DNA of 64,000 bases from CAYZED01 sp964477445 (GTDB taxonomy: Bacteria; Bacillota; Clostridia; Lutisporales; Lutisporaceae), in NCBI GenBank assembly GCA_964477445.1, contig CAYZED010000009.1, forward strand, positions 27,784 to 91,783. Direction: 5' to 3'. The translations under genes were made by a program, and so were the position numbers. Below are positions 45,529 through 54,360 of this stretch, in pieces. A model generated the notes under the pieces. It made no database searches and was not told the origin of the DNA. It saw only the letters and a program-made list of their open reading frames with translations. Numbering within the stretch: position 1 is the first letter of the stretch; every line of letters starts with the position of its first letter.

Positions 45529-45882
45529 AACATCATCTGCTGTTAAAACATCTCCATTTGTGAACTTAATATCTTCTCTTAGTTTAAATGTGATTTGTTT
45601 TTTGTCTGCACTCTCAGTCCAAAATTCGGCGATACAAGGTTGAATTTGCCCTGCTTCTGATATTTTTACTAGTGGATCGAATAGGTTTGCGGATAATATT
45701 GTGTTTAATGAGGTGCCAACTCCTGAAGGGTCAAGGTTTTTTGGAAATGCGTTTATCCCAATAGTTACAGTATTAAAGTTAGGATTAATAACTGATATGC
45801 CATTAAAAACAAAGAATCCGATAACTAATAACGCAATAATTATGATTATACTAGATGTAATAACTATATATTTATTTTTCAT
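45520..45882 (-). CDS. Oligopeptide ABC transporter substrate-binding protein, N-terminal part
   Basis: N-terminal piece of the family 5 solute-binding protein whose remainder is at 44084-45217. It starts with MKNKYIVITSSIIIIIALLV, a single membrane segment with no lipobox cysteine, so it may be anchored rather than lipidated. The domain-I stretch NLDPSGVGTSLNTILSANLF and TFKLREDIKFTNGDVLTADDVVF are classical. The reading breaks after ADDVVF where the reversed kinase fragment begins. No permease or ATPase genes of a transporter are adjacent. Confidence 0.82.
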
Positions 45883-45934
45883 TTATTTCCCCATATTCTT
45901 TCTAATGTTTAACTTTTGTAGATTTTTTTAATAC

Positions 45935-46537
45935 TTATTTAATATTAACTAAATTTGAAATTACAATATACCGTTTTGGTGCATTTCCAATATAGACAAA
46001 AGGATAACAAGTCGTAAGCGTTAAAACTGCTTTAGATGTTGGAACTATTACGGTTCTGTCATCCTTGTCAACAATTCTTTTTTTTGCGACTATGTAAATC
46101 AATTGCTCTTCTTTTGTTTGAATGAATATTTTATCACCAATTTTTAATTTCTCTAAGTTTTTAAAATACGTAAGCCTATGAGCAGATAAAACACAATTGT
46201 CATTTTCACCGGGAAGGACACTTTGAATGTAGTGTCCTACTCCCTTTAACAATTCATTTTCTGTAGTTCCTTCATAAATAAATAACTGTATTTTCAATTT
46301 AGGAATAGAAATCGTACCTACTTTATCACCTTTTTTTATTGGCACAAATGTGTCTTTAACGTCAATTTCCGGATTTTTCACCATCGGTGAATCGTCATTT
46401 ACTGTTGCAGAAACTGATATCTTTGAAAGACTTGTAGCACCCAACATATTAATAATACTAGTAGATACAATACCTACTCCAAAAATAATCAATCCTAAAG
46501 AAAAGTACAACCACAGTTTATGTTTAAAGTCTGACAT
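45935..46537 (-). CDS. Class D-type sortase
   Basis: Membrane transpeptidase that anchors LPxT proteins to the cell wall. An N-terminal membrane segment at about 12-32 precedes the sortase domain. Catalytic residues appear as His in CVLSAHRL (about 115), Cys in LTLTTCYPF (about 177) and Arg in PKRYIVISN. Length is 200 residues, as in class D. The ATG at 46537 lies 1 bp after the adhesin stop and has an AAGAAGTG site. The adjacent LPxTS protein is its probable substrate, an inference from pairing and motif. Confidence 0.88.
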   Translation of the reverse strand: MSDFKHKLWLYFSLGLIIFGVGIVSTSIINMLGATSLSKISVSATVNDDSPMVKNPEIDVKDTFVPIKKGDKVGTISIPKLKIQLFIYEGTTENELLKGVGHYIQSVLPGENDNCVLSAHRLTYFKNLEKLKIGDKIFIQTKEEQLIYIVAKKRIVDKDDRTVIVPTSKAVLTLTTCYPFVYIGNAPKRYIVISNLVNIK

Positions 46538-46538
46538 A

Positions 46539-47810
46539 CTATTCACTTCTTTTTTTAGTTTTGATTGCTAGCGAACCAATTAGAATAAAAGTTACTCCTA
46601 TCAGTATTAGATTAAGTGGAAAACCTGATGTAACTGGTAATTTGCCTCCATTAACTGTTGAGTGTCTAACTGTCACTTTAGCATTATCAGTGTCGGTGAC
46701 AAAAATACCGTTTGCGATGCCTTCGACAGTTCCTATATTAGTTGTTGTTTTAGTTAATGTAACTTTTGCTGTATACTTCCAAGTTTCGGTAACTTGCAAA
46801 ATATTATCATCGTTACTATCGCCTGATTTATATACTAAATTATTAGTTTTATTATCAGTTACAACTACATCGGAAATTGGGACATTACCTTTATTTGAAA
46901 TCAGATATGTATATGTAACAATACCTTTCCCTGTTGTAATAGTAGTGGGATTTGCTGTTTTAACTATATGTATAACAGGGTTTGAAGGTGTCGGTGTTGG
47001 TGTTGGTGTCGGTGTTGGTGTCGGTGTTGGCGTTGGCGTTGGTGTCGGTGTTGGCGTTGGTGTCGGTGTTGGTGTAGCTACAGCACAAATTCCATTTGTT
47101 ATTGTATTATTATCAAGTGTTACTGCACCGTTTCTTGCTAATAATTGACCTTGAATACTTGCTCCAGTATTTGCAGTTATAGATGTTAAAGCAAATATAT
47201 GTCCAACAAAATTTGAGTTAACTCCTAATGTCGCTGAACTACCAACTTGCCAAAAAGTTCTACAATATCTAGCGCTATTAATAAGAACAACATTACTTGA
47301 AACAGCAGTCGTTAAAGTAGAAGCTGTTTTGAATATAAATACTCCTTCAGGATCACCTTGTGCATCTAAAGTTAGTGTTCCAGTAATATGAAACGTACCA
47401 TCTGCTGAGTTATATACACCAGGTGTTAAAGTAGTTCCACCTAGTTCTGATGGAATTGTAGTAACCGGAATTCTTCCAGCCGCATCATTATAAGCAATAA
47501 TTAAATCATTCTTTACCGAGTTTGCAGTGGCATTGCCTAAATTAACTGAACCACTAATTACTGCGCTTGCTTGTCCTGTGAAAACAGTTCCTGGGAAAAG
47601 TGCTACATTACCGCCTGCACTTCCGTTGATTGTAGTTGCGCCTGTATTAGTAATAGTTGAACCTGCAATTACTGCGTAAGTTTCTGTAGATCCTAAGTTT
47701 ACTGTTGGTTGTGCTGCTAATACGACATACGTCGAAAAACTAACCCCAAGAACTAGGATCACTGCCAAAAATACTAATGGCTTAAATTTGTTTTTCTTAC
47801 TTCTCTGCAT
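46539..47810 (-). CDS. Cell-wall anchored ice-binding-like (DUF3494) protein
   Basis: Exported protein of 423 residues. It has a signal peptide with hydrophobic core LVFLAVILVLGVSFSTYVVL, a DUF3494/ice-binding-like domain (about 35-245) with GSTETYAVIAGSTITNTG, GTTLTPGVYNSADGTFHITG and GVFIFKTASTL, a Thr-Pro repeat linker, a DUF11-like domain (about 280-370), and a C-terminal LPVTSG, membrane segment and KTKKRSE tail. LPVTS resembles an LPxTG sorting signal. In many bacteria this domain is an adhesin rather than true ice-binding. The start at 47810 has an AAGAAGTGA site. Confidence 0.87.
   Translation of the reverse strand: MQRSKKNKFKPLVFLAVILVLGVSFSTYVVLAAQPTVNLGSTETYAVIAGSTITNTGATTINGSAGGNVALFPGTVFTGQASAVISGSVNLGNATANSVKNDLIIAYNDAAGRIPVTTIPSELGGTTLTPGVYNSADGTFHITGTLTLDAQGDPEGVFIFKTASTLTTAVSSNVVLINSARYCRTFWQVGSSATLGVNSNFVGHIFALTSITANTGASIQGQLLARNGAVTLDNNTITNGICAVATPTPTPTPTPTPTPTPTPTPTPTPTPTPTPSNPVIHIVKTANPTTITTGKGIVTYTYLISNKGNVPISDVVVTDNKTNNLVYKSGDSNDDNILQVTETWKYTAKVTLTKTTTNIGTVEGIANGIFVTDTDNAKVTVRHSTVNGGKLPVTSGFPLNLILIGVTFILIGSLAIKTKKRSE
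46988..47074 (-). repeat. Thr-Pro coding repeat linker
   Basis: A simple 6-12 bp repeat (GTGTTG/GTGTCG on the plus strand) codes for repeated Thr-Pro, a stiff extended spacer common in Gram-positive surface proteins. Confidence 0.92.
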
Positions 47811-47858
47811 TTTTTTCACTTCTTTCTTTTAACAAAAATTTAGATCGGTTGCACTATT

Positions 47859-47892
47859 AATATAAAAACATTGAATTGTTTTGCAATTCAAT
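47859..47892 (-). promoter_or_regulatory. Candidate adhesin-sortase promoter with a perfect inverted repeat
   Basis: ATTGAATTG-TTTTG-CAATTCAAT (9 bp perfect arms, 47870-47892) overlaps a candidate promoter TTGCAA-16-TATATT on the minus strand, with -10 at 47859-47864. It could be an operator or a 5' UTR hairpin. Confidence 0.5.
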
Positions 47893-47952
47893 ATAGTTAA
47901 CAGAATTTAATTCTTTTAATTAACATTGTTTACACAAATTTACTTTCATGAA

Positions 47953-47984
47953 TAAAAAAAAGCCACTTTTTTCAAAAGTGACCT
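47953..47984 (-). terminator. Rho-independent terminator after the M29 aminopeptidase
   Basis: On the minus strand GTCACTTTT pairs with AAAAGTGGC and is followed by eight Ts. The gene's stop is at 48155. Confidence 0.75.
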
Positions 47985-48154
47985 TTGTCGTAATCATTTT
48001 TTCTTGTTGACAGCTACCTAGAGTGACTGCCGATAATTAATTATTTCACACTTAAACTATTTTGTCTAATTTATACTTATTATGAATATCTAACGTTAAC
48101 TAATCTTAAAATAACTGCAATTACTTATATATACTGCTTCGCCGCATTTCTCTT

Positions 48155-49381
48155 TTACGCCCAATTTCCATTAATAAATATTGCTTCTTCTGTTCCATCT
48201 GGTAATATTCCCATAATGTTCAGTTTTTCTGAGCCGACCATAAAATCTAGATGAACTGTGCTTATGTTAAACCCTAACTTTTGTTTTTCTTCACTAGATA
48301 ATGTTGCAATTGAAGGAGTAGCCATCGTAATTCCATTTCCTAGAGCAAGATGGCAAGATGCGTTTTCATCAAAAAGTGTATTATAAAAAATAGTGTTAAG
48401 CTTTGAAATCGGCGAATCAAAAGGAACAAGTGCTACTTCACCTAAATATTTTGCTGACTCATCGGCTTCCATGAACTTCCCAATTAATTCCTTCCCCTCT
48501 TCGGCTCCAAAATCAACAACTTTCCCATCTTTGAATTCAAACCAAAGATTTTTAATAATATTTCCGTTATACACCAAAGGCATAGTACTCGTAATTTTTC
48601 CATTTGCACTATATCTATCCGGCACTATAAAAATTTCTTCGCTAGGGATGTTTATTATTGCCATTGTACCATCATATGCCTTAGTTCCACAGCTCGTCCA
48701 CTCACCAACTGATATTGGTTTGATCTCAAAATTAGTTCCAGGTGCAGTATATCTCAATTTTTCATATTTTCTATCATTAAGCATTTTGCCTTTTGCTTTG
48801 AGTTTTTTTAACTGTTCGTCCCATTTATCTTGATAATTAACACTATCGACTCTTGAGCACATAAATATACTATCCCATAGTTTAGATACCGCAGCTTCTC
48901 CCGATAAATCAGGGTATACTTTTTTTGCCCAAGCTTCTGATGAAGAAAGTGCTATACACCATTTAATATCTAAGTTCATTCTCATTTGTTGAATATGTTG
49001 GATTGCCTTAGCTCTTGTTTGATTAGCTTTTTCGAGTACTGCTGGATTTACATCCTTAAATATTTCTGGATCTGGTGTACTAATCATTACTAAGCTCCAG
49101 TCTTCAGGCTTAATTCTGTTTTCTCTTGCTAGTTGCCATTCTGGGTAAGTCTCAAAAGTTTCAGCAGGCGCATTCATATAACGAATTCTGTCAGCTTCAT
49201 AATCAGACCAATTAATATAAACATCAGCTGCTCCATTTTCAAAAGCTTTCAACATTAACATTTGAGCCATTTCTTTGTTCTCAATTGAAGCCACTATTTC
49301 TAACCTTTGACCTTTTTTAATACAAACACCACGCGTTATAATTGCATCAGCATAATTTGATAATTTTTGTTTAAAATCCAT
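48155..49381 (-). CDS. M29 family aminopeptidase
   Basis: Metal-dependent aminopeptidase of the AmpS/thermophilic type. It has 408 residues from the ATG at 49381, which has a GAGGAG site; an upstream reading to 49432 is not needed. The core has EFKDGKVVDFGAEEGKE, DESAKYLGEVALVPFDSPIS, NENASCHLALGNG-like LFDENASCHLALGNGI, and HLDFMVGSEKLNIMGI, containing the Glu, His and Asp metal ligands. It probably trims peptides in the cytoplasm. A strong terminator follows. Confidence 0.9.
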   Translation of the reverse strand: MDFKQKLSNYADAIITRGVCIKKGQRLEIVASIENKEMAQMLMLKAFENGAADVYINWSDYEADRIRYMNAPAETFETYPEWQLARENRIKPEDWSLVMISTPDPEIFKDVNPAVLEKANQTRAKAIQHIQQMRMNLDIKWCIALSSSEAWAKKVYPDLSGEAAVSKLWDSIFMCSRVDSVNYQDKWDEQLKKLKAKGKMLNDRKYEKLRYTAPGTNFEIKPISVGEWTSCGTKAYDGTMAIINIPSEEIFIVPDRYSANGKITSTMPLVYNGNIIKNLWFEFKDGKVVDFGAEEGKELIGKFMEADESAKYLGEVALVPFDSPISKLNTIFYNTLFDENASCHLALGNGITMATPSIATLSSEEKQKLGFNISTVHLDFMVGSEKLNIMGILPDGTEEAIFINGNWA

Positions 49382-49440
49382 TCTTAATCTCCTCAAAAAA
49401 ATTGAATTTGGAAAGTAACTTCCCAAACTCAATTCTATTC

Positions 49441-51090
49441 TTATATTAATTTTGTGTCAACGAAAAGAATAAAGGTAAGACTACAAAGAAATTCTAAAAA
49501 ACTCAAATAAACACCATTTGTCCACCCAAAACCATCTTGCAAAGGATATTCGCCTCCTCCGGCCTCTAAATCAATATCAACTACATTATATTTTTCTAGC
49601 ATCTTTCCAGTTTTTTGATATACATCTTCATTTAAGGCAAGCCACTTTTTTGTTATTTCATTTGCTAAATCATTATATCCATATCTTCTTAAACCTACTA
49701 CAGCTAAGTATTGGAGAGGCGCCCATCCGTTGGGACTGTCCCATTGCTGACTAGTTTTGTTTAAAGTCGTTACGAGGCCACCAGCTTTTAAGAAAAGCGA
49801 TTTTACATTATTCGCGACCGATTCGGCTTGCTCTAATGATGCAATTCCCATGTATAAAGGATAAAGTGCTGCTAATGAATATATCTGTTTTAATTCACTT
49901 TTTTTGAAATCATAATCAAAATAAAACATCTTTTCTTTATCCCAAAAGATATCATTAATAGCTTCTTTTCTCTGATTTGATTTTTGTTTATAGAAATAAG
50001 ACTTATCATGATTATTAATAATTTCAAACAGTTTCATCAGTGTCTGTTCATAATAATAAAGCAAACAATTTAAATCAATTGGTAGAATTTCAGTTGTGTG
50101 GATAGTCTTAATACTTTCTCCATCCTCAAACCACCTTGATGAAAAATCCCATCCCGACTCACATGCTGCACGAATATGTCTGAAAATATCAGTATTACCA
50201 CCCAACTTATTTACTAATTCAATATCTTCCCTGTAAGATTCTGCTCTCGGACCAGATTCATCATCCCAGTATCTATTTAAAACAACATTACCAACTCTTA
50301 CAGAACGTCTGTGCGCTTTATAACCTGCCTCTTGGATTTCAAAATCGTTAGAATCTTGGGTACTATTAGAGCCAGTCGAGCTACTCGAGCCATTTAAGCT
50401 ACTCAAGTTATTTGAGCCATTAGAGTCATTCATCCAAAATTCATATTCTTTTTCGATTTGCACAATGTATTTTAAAGAAAAATGACAACTTTCAAAATCA
50501 CTTTGACTTATATTGCCATTTGATTTAGAAATGGAATCTAAAAGAGCCACCATTTTTGCAAAAAAAGGCGGCTGCGATCTTGTTAAATAATAACTTCTAT
50601 TACCATTTGGAATAAATCCAAATTCATCAATTAAGTAAGCATAATTTTCTACCATGTCACGAATTATTTCATGCTTTTCCGAGCACTTCAGCCCCAGCAT
50701 AGTAAAGTATCCATCCCAATAATAGATTTCTCTAAACCGTCCACCAGGAACTACATATGGCTTTGGGAGGTGAATCAACGAACCACTATTCTTCTCAGAT
50801 TTTCTAACTAAAAAGCCCCACAATTTTTCCACGTGCTCTTTTGCGGACGAATATTTCTGAATGTGATTGCTCACTCCAGCGTCATCATTCTGAATTGTAA
50901 AATTCTCAAAAATAAATCCTTTTAAATCAAAAGAAATGAGATCTTTTTTATTATTATAATTGATCAAAATTTGGTCGGTATCAAACAAAGGCACAGCATC
51001 TGCAAAAGTCTTGGAATCACTAAATATTCCCTCTATTTGAACTCTGATAAACAATTCATTTAGGTCGAGATATGGATTAAAATGTTTCAC
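49441..51090 (-). CDS. GH37-family trehalase
   Basis: Alpha,alpha-trehalase splitting trehalose into two glucoses. It has about 549 residues. Signature 1 is PGGRFREIYYWDGYF at about 135-150, signature 2 QWDSPNGWAPLQYL near 460, and the late GGGEYPLQDGFGWTNGVYL carries the C-terminal catalytic region. A Ser/Asn/Gly low-complexity insertion (NGSNNLSSLNGSSSSTG) lies around 223-250. The GTG at 51090 has AGGAGA 4 bases upstream; longer starts overlap the upstream GNAT gene. No signal peptide is seen, so it is likely cytoplasmic. GH37 is unusual for clostridia. Confidence 0.88.
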   Translation of the reverse strand: MKHFNPYLDLNELFIRVQIEGIFSDSKTFADAVPLFDTDQILINYNNKKDLISFDLKGFIFENFTIQNDDAGVSNHIQKYSSAKEHVEKLWGFLVRKSEKNSGSLIHLPKPYVVPGGRFREIYYWDGYFTMLGLKCSEKHEIIRDMVENYAYLIDEFGFIPNGNRSYYLTRSQPPFFAKMVALLDSISKSNGNISQSDFESCHFSLKYIVQIEKEYEFWMNDSNGSNNLSSLNGSSSSTGSNSTQDSNDFEIQEAGYKAHRRSVRVGNVVLNRYWDDESGPRAESYREDIELVNKLGGNTDIFRHIRAACESGWDFSSRWFEDGESIKTIHTTEILPIDLNCLLYYYEQTLMKLFEIINNHDKSYFYKQKSNQRKEAINDIFWDKEKMFYFDYDFKKSELKQIYSLAALYPLYMGIASLEQAESVANNVKSLFLKAGGLVTTLNKTSQQWDSPNGWAPLQYLAVVGLRRYGYNDLANEITKKWLALNEDVYQKTGKMLEKYNVVDIDLEAGGGEYPLQDGFGWTNGVYLSFLEFLCSLTFILFVDTKLI

Positions 51091-51130
51091 TTTGTCTCCT
51101 ATCGCGATATTTTCCGCCAATACCACTTTC

Positions 51131-51688
51131 CTATAGATTGATATTTTTCCATGCGTAAGCAAGAGATTTTAGCATCTTTCCGCCTCTTTTAATTATTTTG
51201 TTTCCTATAAGTTCTCCACCAAATTTTTCATAAAAATTTCTAGCATTATTTTCTTCTAAAACCCATAAAAAAAACGAATTAATGTTTTCTTTCTTTAATT
51301 CATTTAAAACTTCCTTGAACAAAAGCTTTCCGATGCCTTTTAGCTGAAAGTTCTCTAATATATATAAGGAATTTAACTCTCGCTCATAAATCTCATGTGT
51401 TTTTTCTATTCCAATTGATACAAAACCAACAATGTCATCGATTTTGGTTGAGTTTGAGTTCATATTAAAATCTGAGTTACGGTTTACTGCGACAAAAGCT
51501 ATCTCTATCGGATTATCTCCAAAAAGTCTCGTTTTCCATCGCGCAGCTTTTTTCTCATAGTTTAAATTGTTAAGATACTTATCAGGCATAATTCCTTTAT
51601 AAGTAGTTCTACTGCTATCTATTTGAACCCTGGCAATGGAATCAATGTCTTCGAGTGTCGCTCTTCTTATTGAAACTATTTCACACAT
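51131..51688 (-). CDS. GNAT family N-acetyltransferase
   Basis: Acetyl-CoA-dependent acetyltransferase of 185 residues. It has IRRATLEDIDSIARVQIDSS at the N-terminus, ELNSLYILENFQLKGIGKLLFKEV containing the Q/RxxGxG/A pyrophosphate-binding loop, and a C-terminal FFLWVLEENNARNFYEKFGG. A short Asn/Ser patch (NRNSDFNMNSNS) sits between strands. Its substrate is unknown. It lies upstream of the trehalase gene on the same strand. Confidence 0.88.
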   Translation of the reverse strand: MCEIVSIRRATLEDIDSIARVQIDSSRTTYKGIMPDKYLNNLNYEKKAARWKTRLFGDNPIEIAFVAVNRNSDFNMNSNSTKIDDIVGFVSIGIEKTHEIYERELNSLYILENFQLKGIGKLLFKEVLNELKKENINSFFLWVLEENNARNFYEKFGGELIGNKIIKRGGKMLKSLAYAWKNINL

Positions 51689-51708
51689 TCGTTGATCCCT
51701 TTAAGTTT

Positions 51709-51975
51709 TTATTCATTATCAGATTTCCAAAATCTACACTGTGTTATTCTTCTACCTTCATCGCCTTGCTCTTTATCATTTGCAAAACTAATTAATAATT
51801 CACATGGAAAAGTAGCGCATTCTCCACAATGATTATGAGTTTTCGTCTCGCAGCATGACTTTACTGGGCATGAATCATCCCAAAAAGGTTTTTTCATAGT
51901 TACACATCCTGCGCATTTCATTTTTTCTCTATATTCACATTCACTACAAAGTACACCGCATCTTGATTCTATCAA
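51709..51975 (-). CDS. DUF3795 Cys-rich protein
   Basis: An 88-residue DUF3795 protein with many cysteines: CGVLCSECEY, CAGC, CPVKSCCETK, HCGECATFPC and a C-terminal QCRFW. This pattern suggests bound zinc or Fe-S, which is inference. The family is common in anaerobes and its function is unknown. It starts with ATG at 51975 and has a GAGGAAA-type site. Confidence 0.85.
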   Translation of the reverse strand: MIESRCGVLCSECEYREKMKCAGCVTMKKPFWDDSCPVKSCCETKTHNHCGECATFPCELLISFANDKEQGDEGRRITQCRFWKSDNE

Positions 51976-52034
51976 TGTAATTTCCTCCTCGTTTTTGGCT
52001 TTTTTCTATTATATCACAGGAGCGGGCGATTGAT

Positions 52035-52601
52035 TTAACCTAAATATAATTCATTTAACTTCAATGCTATTTCTTTGGCGGCTTCAAGTGCAGCTAAATC
52101 TTTATAAGCAGGTATTTCATTAGTTTTCATCGACATTACTCTACCCATTAATTTAACTCTCATAAATCTAAAAATTATATTCGCCGTTCTAAAAGCTCGT
52201 CCTTCAAGGTCTCCCACTTCGTCACCGGCACTAAGCACCAAAACTCCGTTTTTCATCTTTATCTCACACTCGTCATCTTTTCTAAAATTTTTAGAAGTAT
52301 AGTAGGCCTGAAGTCGACTGGCAAAATTAAAAACCCCACCGCTCAGTTCATCGAAATGTATCGGCGAAGCTAATATCACGTTATCTACTTCCTCTAGGAG
52401 CTTATATACACCTTGCATATCATCTTCAATAACACATCCTCTCTTAGTCCAACAAGACCTGCAATCCTTGCAATGACTTATCCCAGAATTATAGGTATCT
52501 ATAATGATTACTTCTCCAATTAAGTGTTTTGTTATTTCATTTACTAGAGTCATTGAGTCTCCATTTATTCTTGGAGAACCCTTTAAAATTAGAGTTTTCA
52601 T
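52035..52601 (-). CDS. NADPH-dependent FMN reductase/flavodoxin-like protein
   Basis: Iron-sulfur-flavoprotein-like FMN reductase of 188 residues. LILKGSPRINGDSMTLVNEI is the FMN phosphate-binding start. The cysteines in CKDCRSCWTKRGCVIEDDM resemble the compact cluster of iron-sulfur flavoproteins of anaerobes. ILASPIHFDELSGGVFNFASR contacts the flavin. The ATG overlaps the stop of an upstream small membrane gene (ATGA), so the two are translationally coupled. Confidence 0.88.
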   Translation of the reverse strand: MKTLILKGSPRINGDSMTLVNEITKHLIGEVIIIDTYNSGISHCKDCRSCWTKRGCVIEDDMQGVYKLLEEVDNVILASPIHFDELSGGVFNFASRLQAYYTSKNFRKDDECEIKMKNGVLVLSAGDEVGDLEGRAFRTANIIFRFMRVKLMGRVMSMKTNEIPAYKDLAALEAAKEIALKLNELYLG

Positions 52602-52786
52602 GGCTTTGCCTCCTTTATATTTAATGTTAAAATATCATTAATGATTGATTTCACACCTGTAATCTGTGATGATTTAAGTGCTGCGACAGAAGTTGCTTCG
52701 GCAGAAAAATTACTTAGCATTAAAATCATACTGATTATTATTATTAGAACAAACAAAATTAGTATTGTAATATTTTTTAGTTTCAT
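52598..52786 (-). CDS. Small single-pass membrane protein (62 residues)
   Basis: Starts MKLKNITILILFVLIIIISM with a clear transmembrane segment at about 6-26, then a polar tail ending LNIKEAKP. It has a GAGAGG site and its stop overlaps the flavoprotein start (ATGA), so it is translated and coupled. It has no recognised family. It may anchor or assist a partner at the membrane. Confidence 0.65.
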   Translation of the reverse strand: MKLKNITILILFVLIIIISMILMLSNFSAEATSVAALKSSQITGVKSIINDILTLNIKEAKP

Positions 52787-52849
52787 AATTTGGCCTCTCT
52801 ATTTTGATTTTTAGCTAAATATAGGTTTAATAACTGGATATTTCCATTC

Positions 52850-53026
52850 TTATTTTTCCTCTTTATTTTTTTGCAAATAAATATCTAGAGCTTTAATACC
52901 TCGGCGAGCCAATTTAACAAACAGATACATGCAATACACGCCAAAAACCAGTAAGCCAATGAGTATAATTACGTTGAACACTACCCAAAAAATTGTCATA
53001 ACATCAAATGTAAAATTAGTTTGCAT
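52850..53026 (-). CDS. Small single-pass membrane protein (58 residues)
   Basis: A short gene with an AGGAGG site 8 bases before the ATG at 53026. The product starts MQTNFTFDVMTIFWVVFNVI, has a hydrophobic segment at about 10-38 and a basic, soluble C-terminus with KLARRGIKALDIYLQKNK, a likely amphipathic helix. It resembles many short membrane proteins of no known function. It lies 63 bp upstream of the next small membrane gene on the same strand, followed by the flavoprotein gene. Confidence 0.7.
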   Translation of the reverse strand: MQTNFTFDVMTIFWVVFNVIILIGLLVFGVYCMYLFVKLARRGIKALDIYLQKNKEEK

Positions 53027-53180
53027 GAATGTTTCCTCCTAAAATTTTAATTTTGAAATAAAGAAATTAAATCACTTTACGAATAGATGTTTTTAATAAT
53101 TGGTAATTTCCTTACATCATATAAATATTATAATTTTTACCTTCTATTGTCAACTATAGCATTGACCATTAAGTCAAATC

Positions 53181-54299
53181 TCACTGTAGTATTTTCTTAA
53201 TTAAAACCAAATATTCATTTGCAGTTAATCTATATACAGTGCTGTCTGTATTAGTTAAAATTTTTGTTATACCGATATTTGTCTTTATGTAATAGTACGT
53301 ATATGATTTTTTTTCAAAATCGAACTGTAATGATTTTTTCTTTCTAATGCTATTAATAAACTGATCATAAATTAATTTATTGACGTATAAATAATTTGCA
53401 ATAGGTTTAGTAACAAAACGATAATGCCACTCCTCTGTCATATATCCTTGAATCTTTTCCATACCTTTCTGATATCTTTGGATAAATCCATATTTATACG
53501 AATTTTGTTTAAACCATTTATATGCTTCGCTACTCCCAAAACTCGTCAAACTGCCACCGTTAGCTTTCATGTCAAATGCGACTCCAGCATTATGTTCGCT
53601 GTATCCTGGTTGCGCGCTAAAGGTAGACGCCTTTAAAAAACCAACTTGTTTTACATATTTATTAAACCAATATTTTTGCGTTGAAATTGAACGATACATA
53701 GAGGAAATATGTAATGTTTTATAACCACTTAAATACGCAGCATTGAAAAGTTTGTACGCTGCATCAACACCTGCTTTAATGCCGAATATTTGTTTATCTT
53801 CTATAACTTTGCTGCTGCTGAATTTTACTAATTCAGGATTTTTGTAAAGTTTATCTATTTTACTCACATAAATCAGACTATATTCTGGCTTTATTGTTTT
53901 TTCTAATAATTGATTTCCAGAACCATCTGATATCCTTAGTTTATCACTTATTAAAGCTACTGTAGGTATTAGCTTCGGAGTTGGTGATGACGTTGTTATC
54001 GGTGTCGGCACAGGTGTTTCCGTCAGTACTGGTGTCACTGTAGGTGCTGGTGTTTCCGTCGGTACTGATGTCTCCGTTGATATTGGTGTCTCCGTTGGTG
54101 TTGGAGTCTCTGTTGTTATTGGTGTTTCTATTGGTATTGGAGTCTCTATTGGTGTTGGAGTCTCTATTGGTGTTGGAGTCTCTGTTGGTGTTGGAGTCTC
54201 TGTTGTTATAGCAATTATCTTTTTTGTAGTTGGAACTTCAGTAAATATTGAGAATGCTAATGTTAACGACATTATTAAGGATATTATTCTTTTTTTCAT
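53181..54299 (-). CDS. M15 family D-Ala-D-Ala carboxypeptidase (VanY-like), exported
   Basis: Zinc carboxypeptidase trimming peptidoglycan stem peptides. It has 372 residues. A signal peptide (KKRIISLIMSLTLAFSIF) leads to a Thr-Pro-Glu repeat linker (about 33-107), then the M15B domain. Zinc ligands appear in SEHNAGVAFDM (His and Asp) and EEWHYRFV (Glu, His). MYRSISTQKYWFNKY carries the conserved Arg/Tyr region. The linker would let the enzyme reach into the wall. No vancomycin genes are near, so a housekeeping role is likely. Confidence 0.9.
   Translation of the reverse strand: MKKRIISLIMSLTLAFSIFTEVPTTKKIIAITTETPTPTETPTPIETPTPIETPIPIETPITTETPTPTETPISTETSVPTETPAPTVTPVLTETPVPTPITTSSPTPKLIPTVALISDKLRISDGSGNQLLEKTIKPEYSLIYVSKIDKLYKNPELVKFSSSKVIEDKQIFGIKAGVDAAYKLFNAAYLSGYKTLHISSMYRSISTQKYWFNKYVKQVGFLKASTFSAQPGYSEHNAGVAFDMKANGGSLTSFGSSEAYKWFKQNSYKYGFIQRYQKGMEKIQGYMTEEWHYRFVTKPIANYLYVNKLIYDQFINSIRKKKSLQFDFEKKSYTYYYIKTNIGITKILTNTDSTVYRLTANEYLVLIKKILQ
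54000..54207 (-). repeat. Thr-Pro-Glu coding repeat in the vanY-like gene
   Basis: An imperfect 12-18 bp repeat codes for ETPTPTETPTPIETP-like sequence, forming the extended linker. Confidence 0.9.
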
Positions 54300-54360
54300 T
54301 TTGCCCCCGATGTTTAATAGTAAATTCGCGTCGAGTATCTATATGTTTTGTTTACTAAAC

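Noticed and set aside
45316..45546. Plus-strand 76-residue frame taken as a separate gene
   Set aside because: It is an internal slice of a histidine kinase without start or ATP-binding G-box, next to an N-gap.
46988..47074. Regular repeats considered as a CRISPR array
   Set aside because: The units are 6-12 bp without spacers and code in frame for Thr-Pro.
46561..47148. Plus-strand frame with Gly-Val repeats
   Set aside because: Antisense of the Thr-Pro linker of the adhesin; such frames follow from simple repeats.
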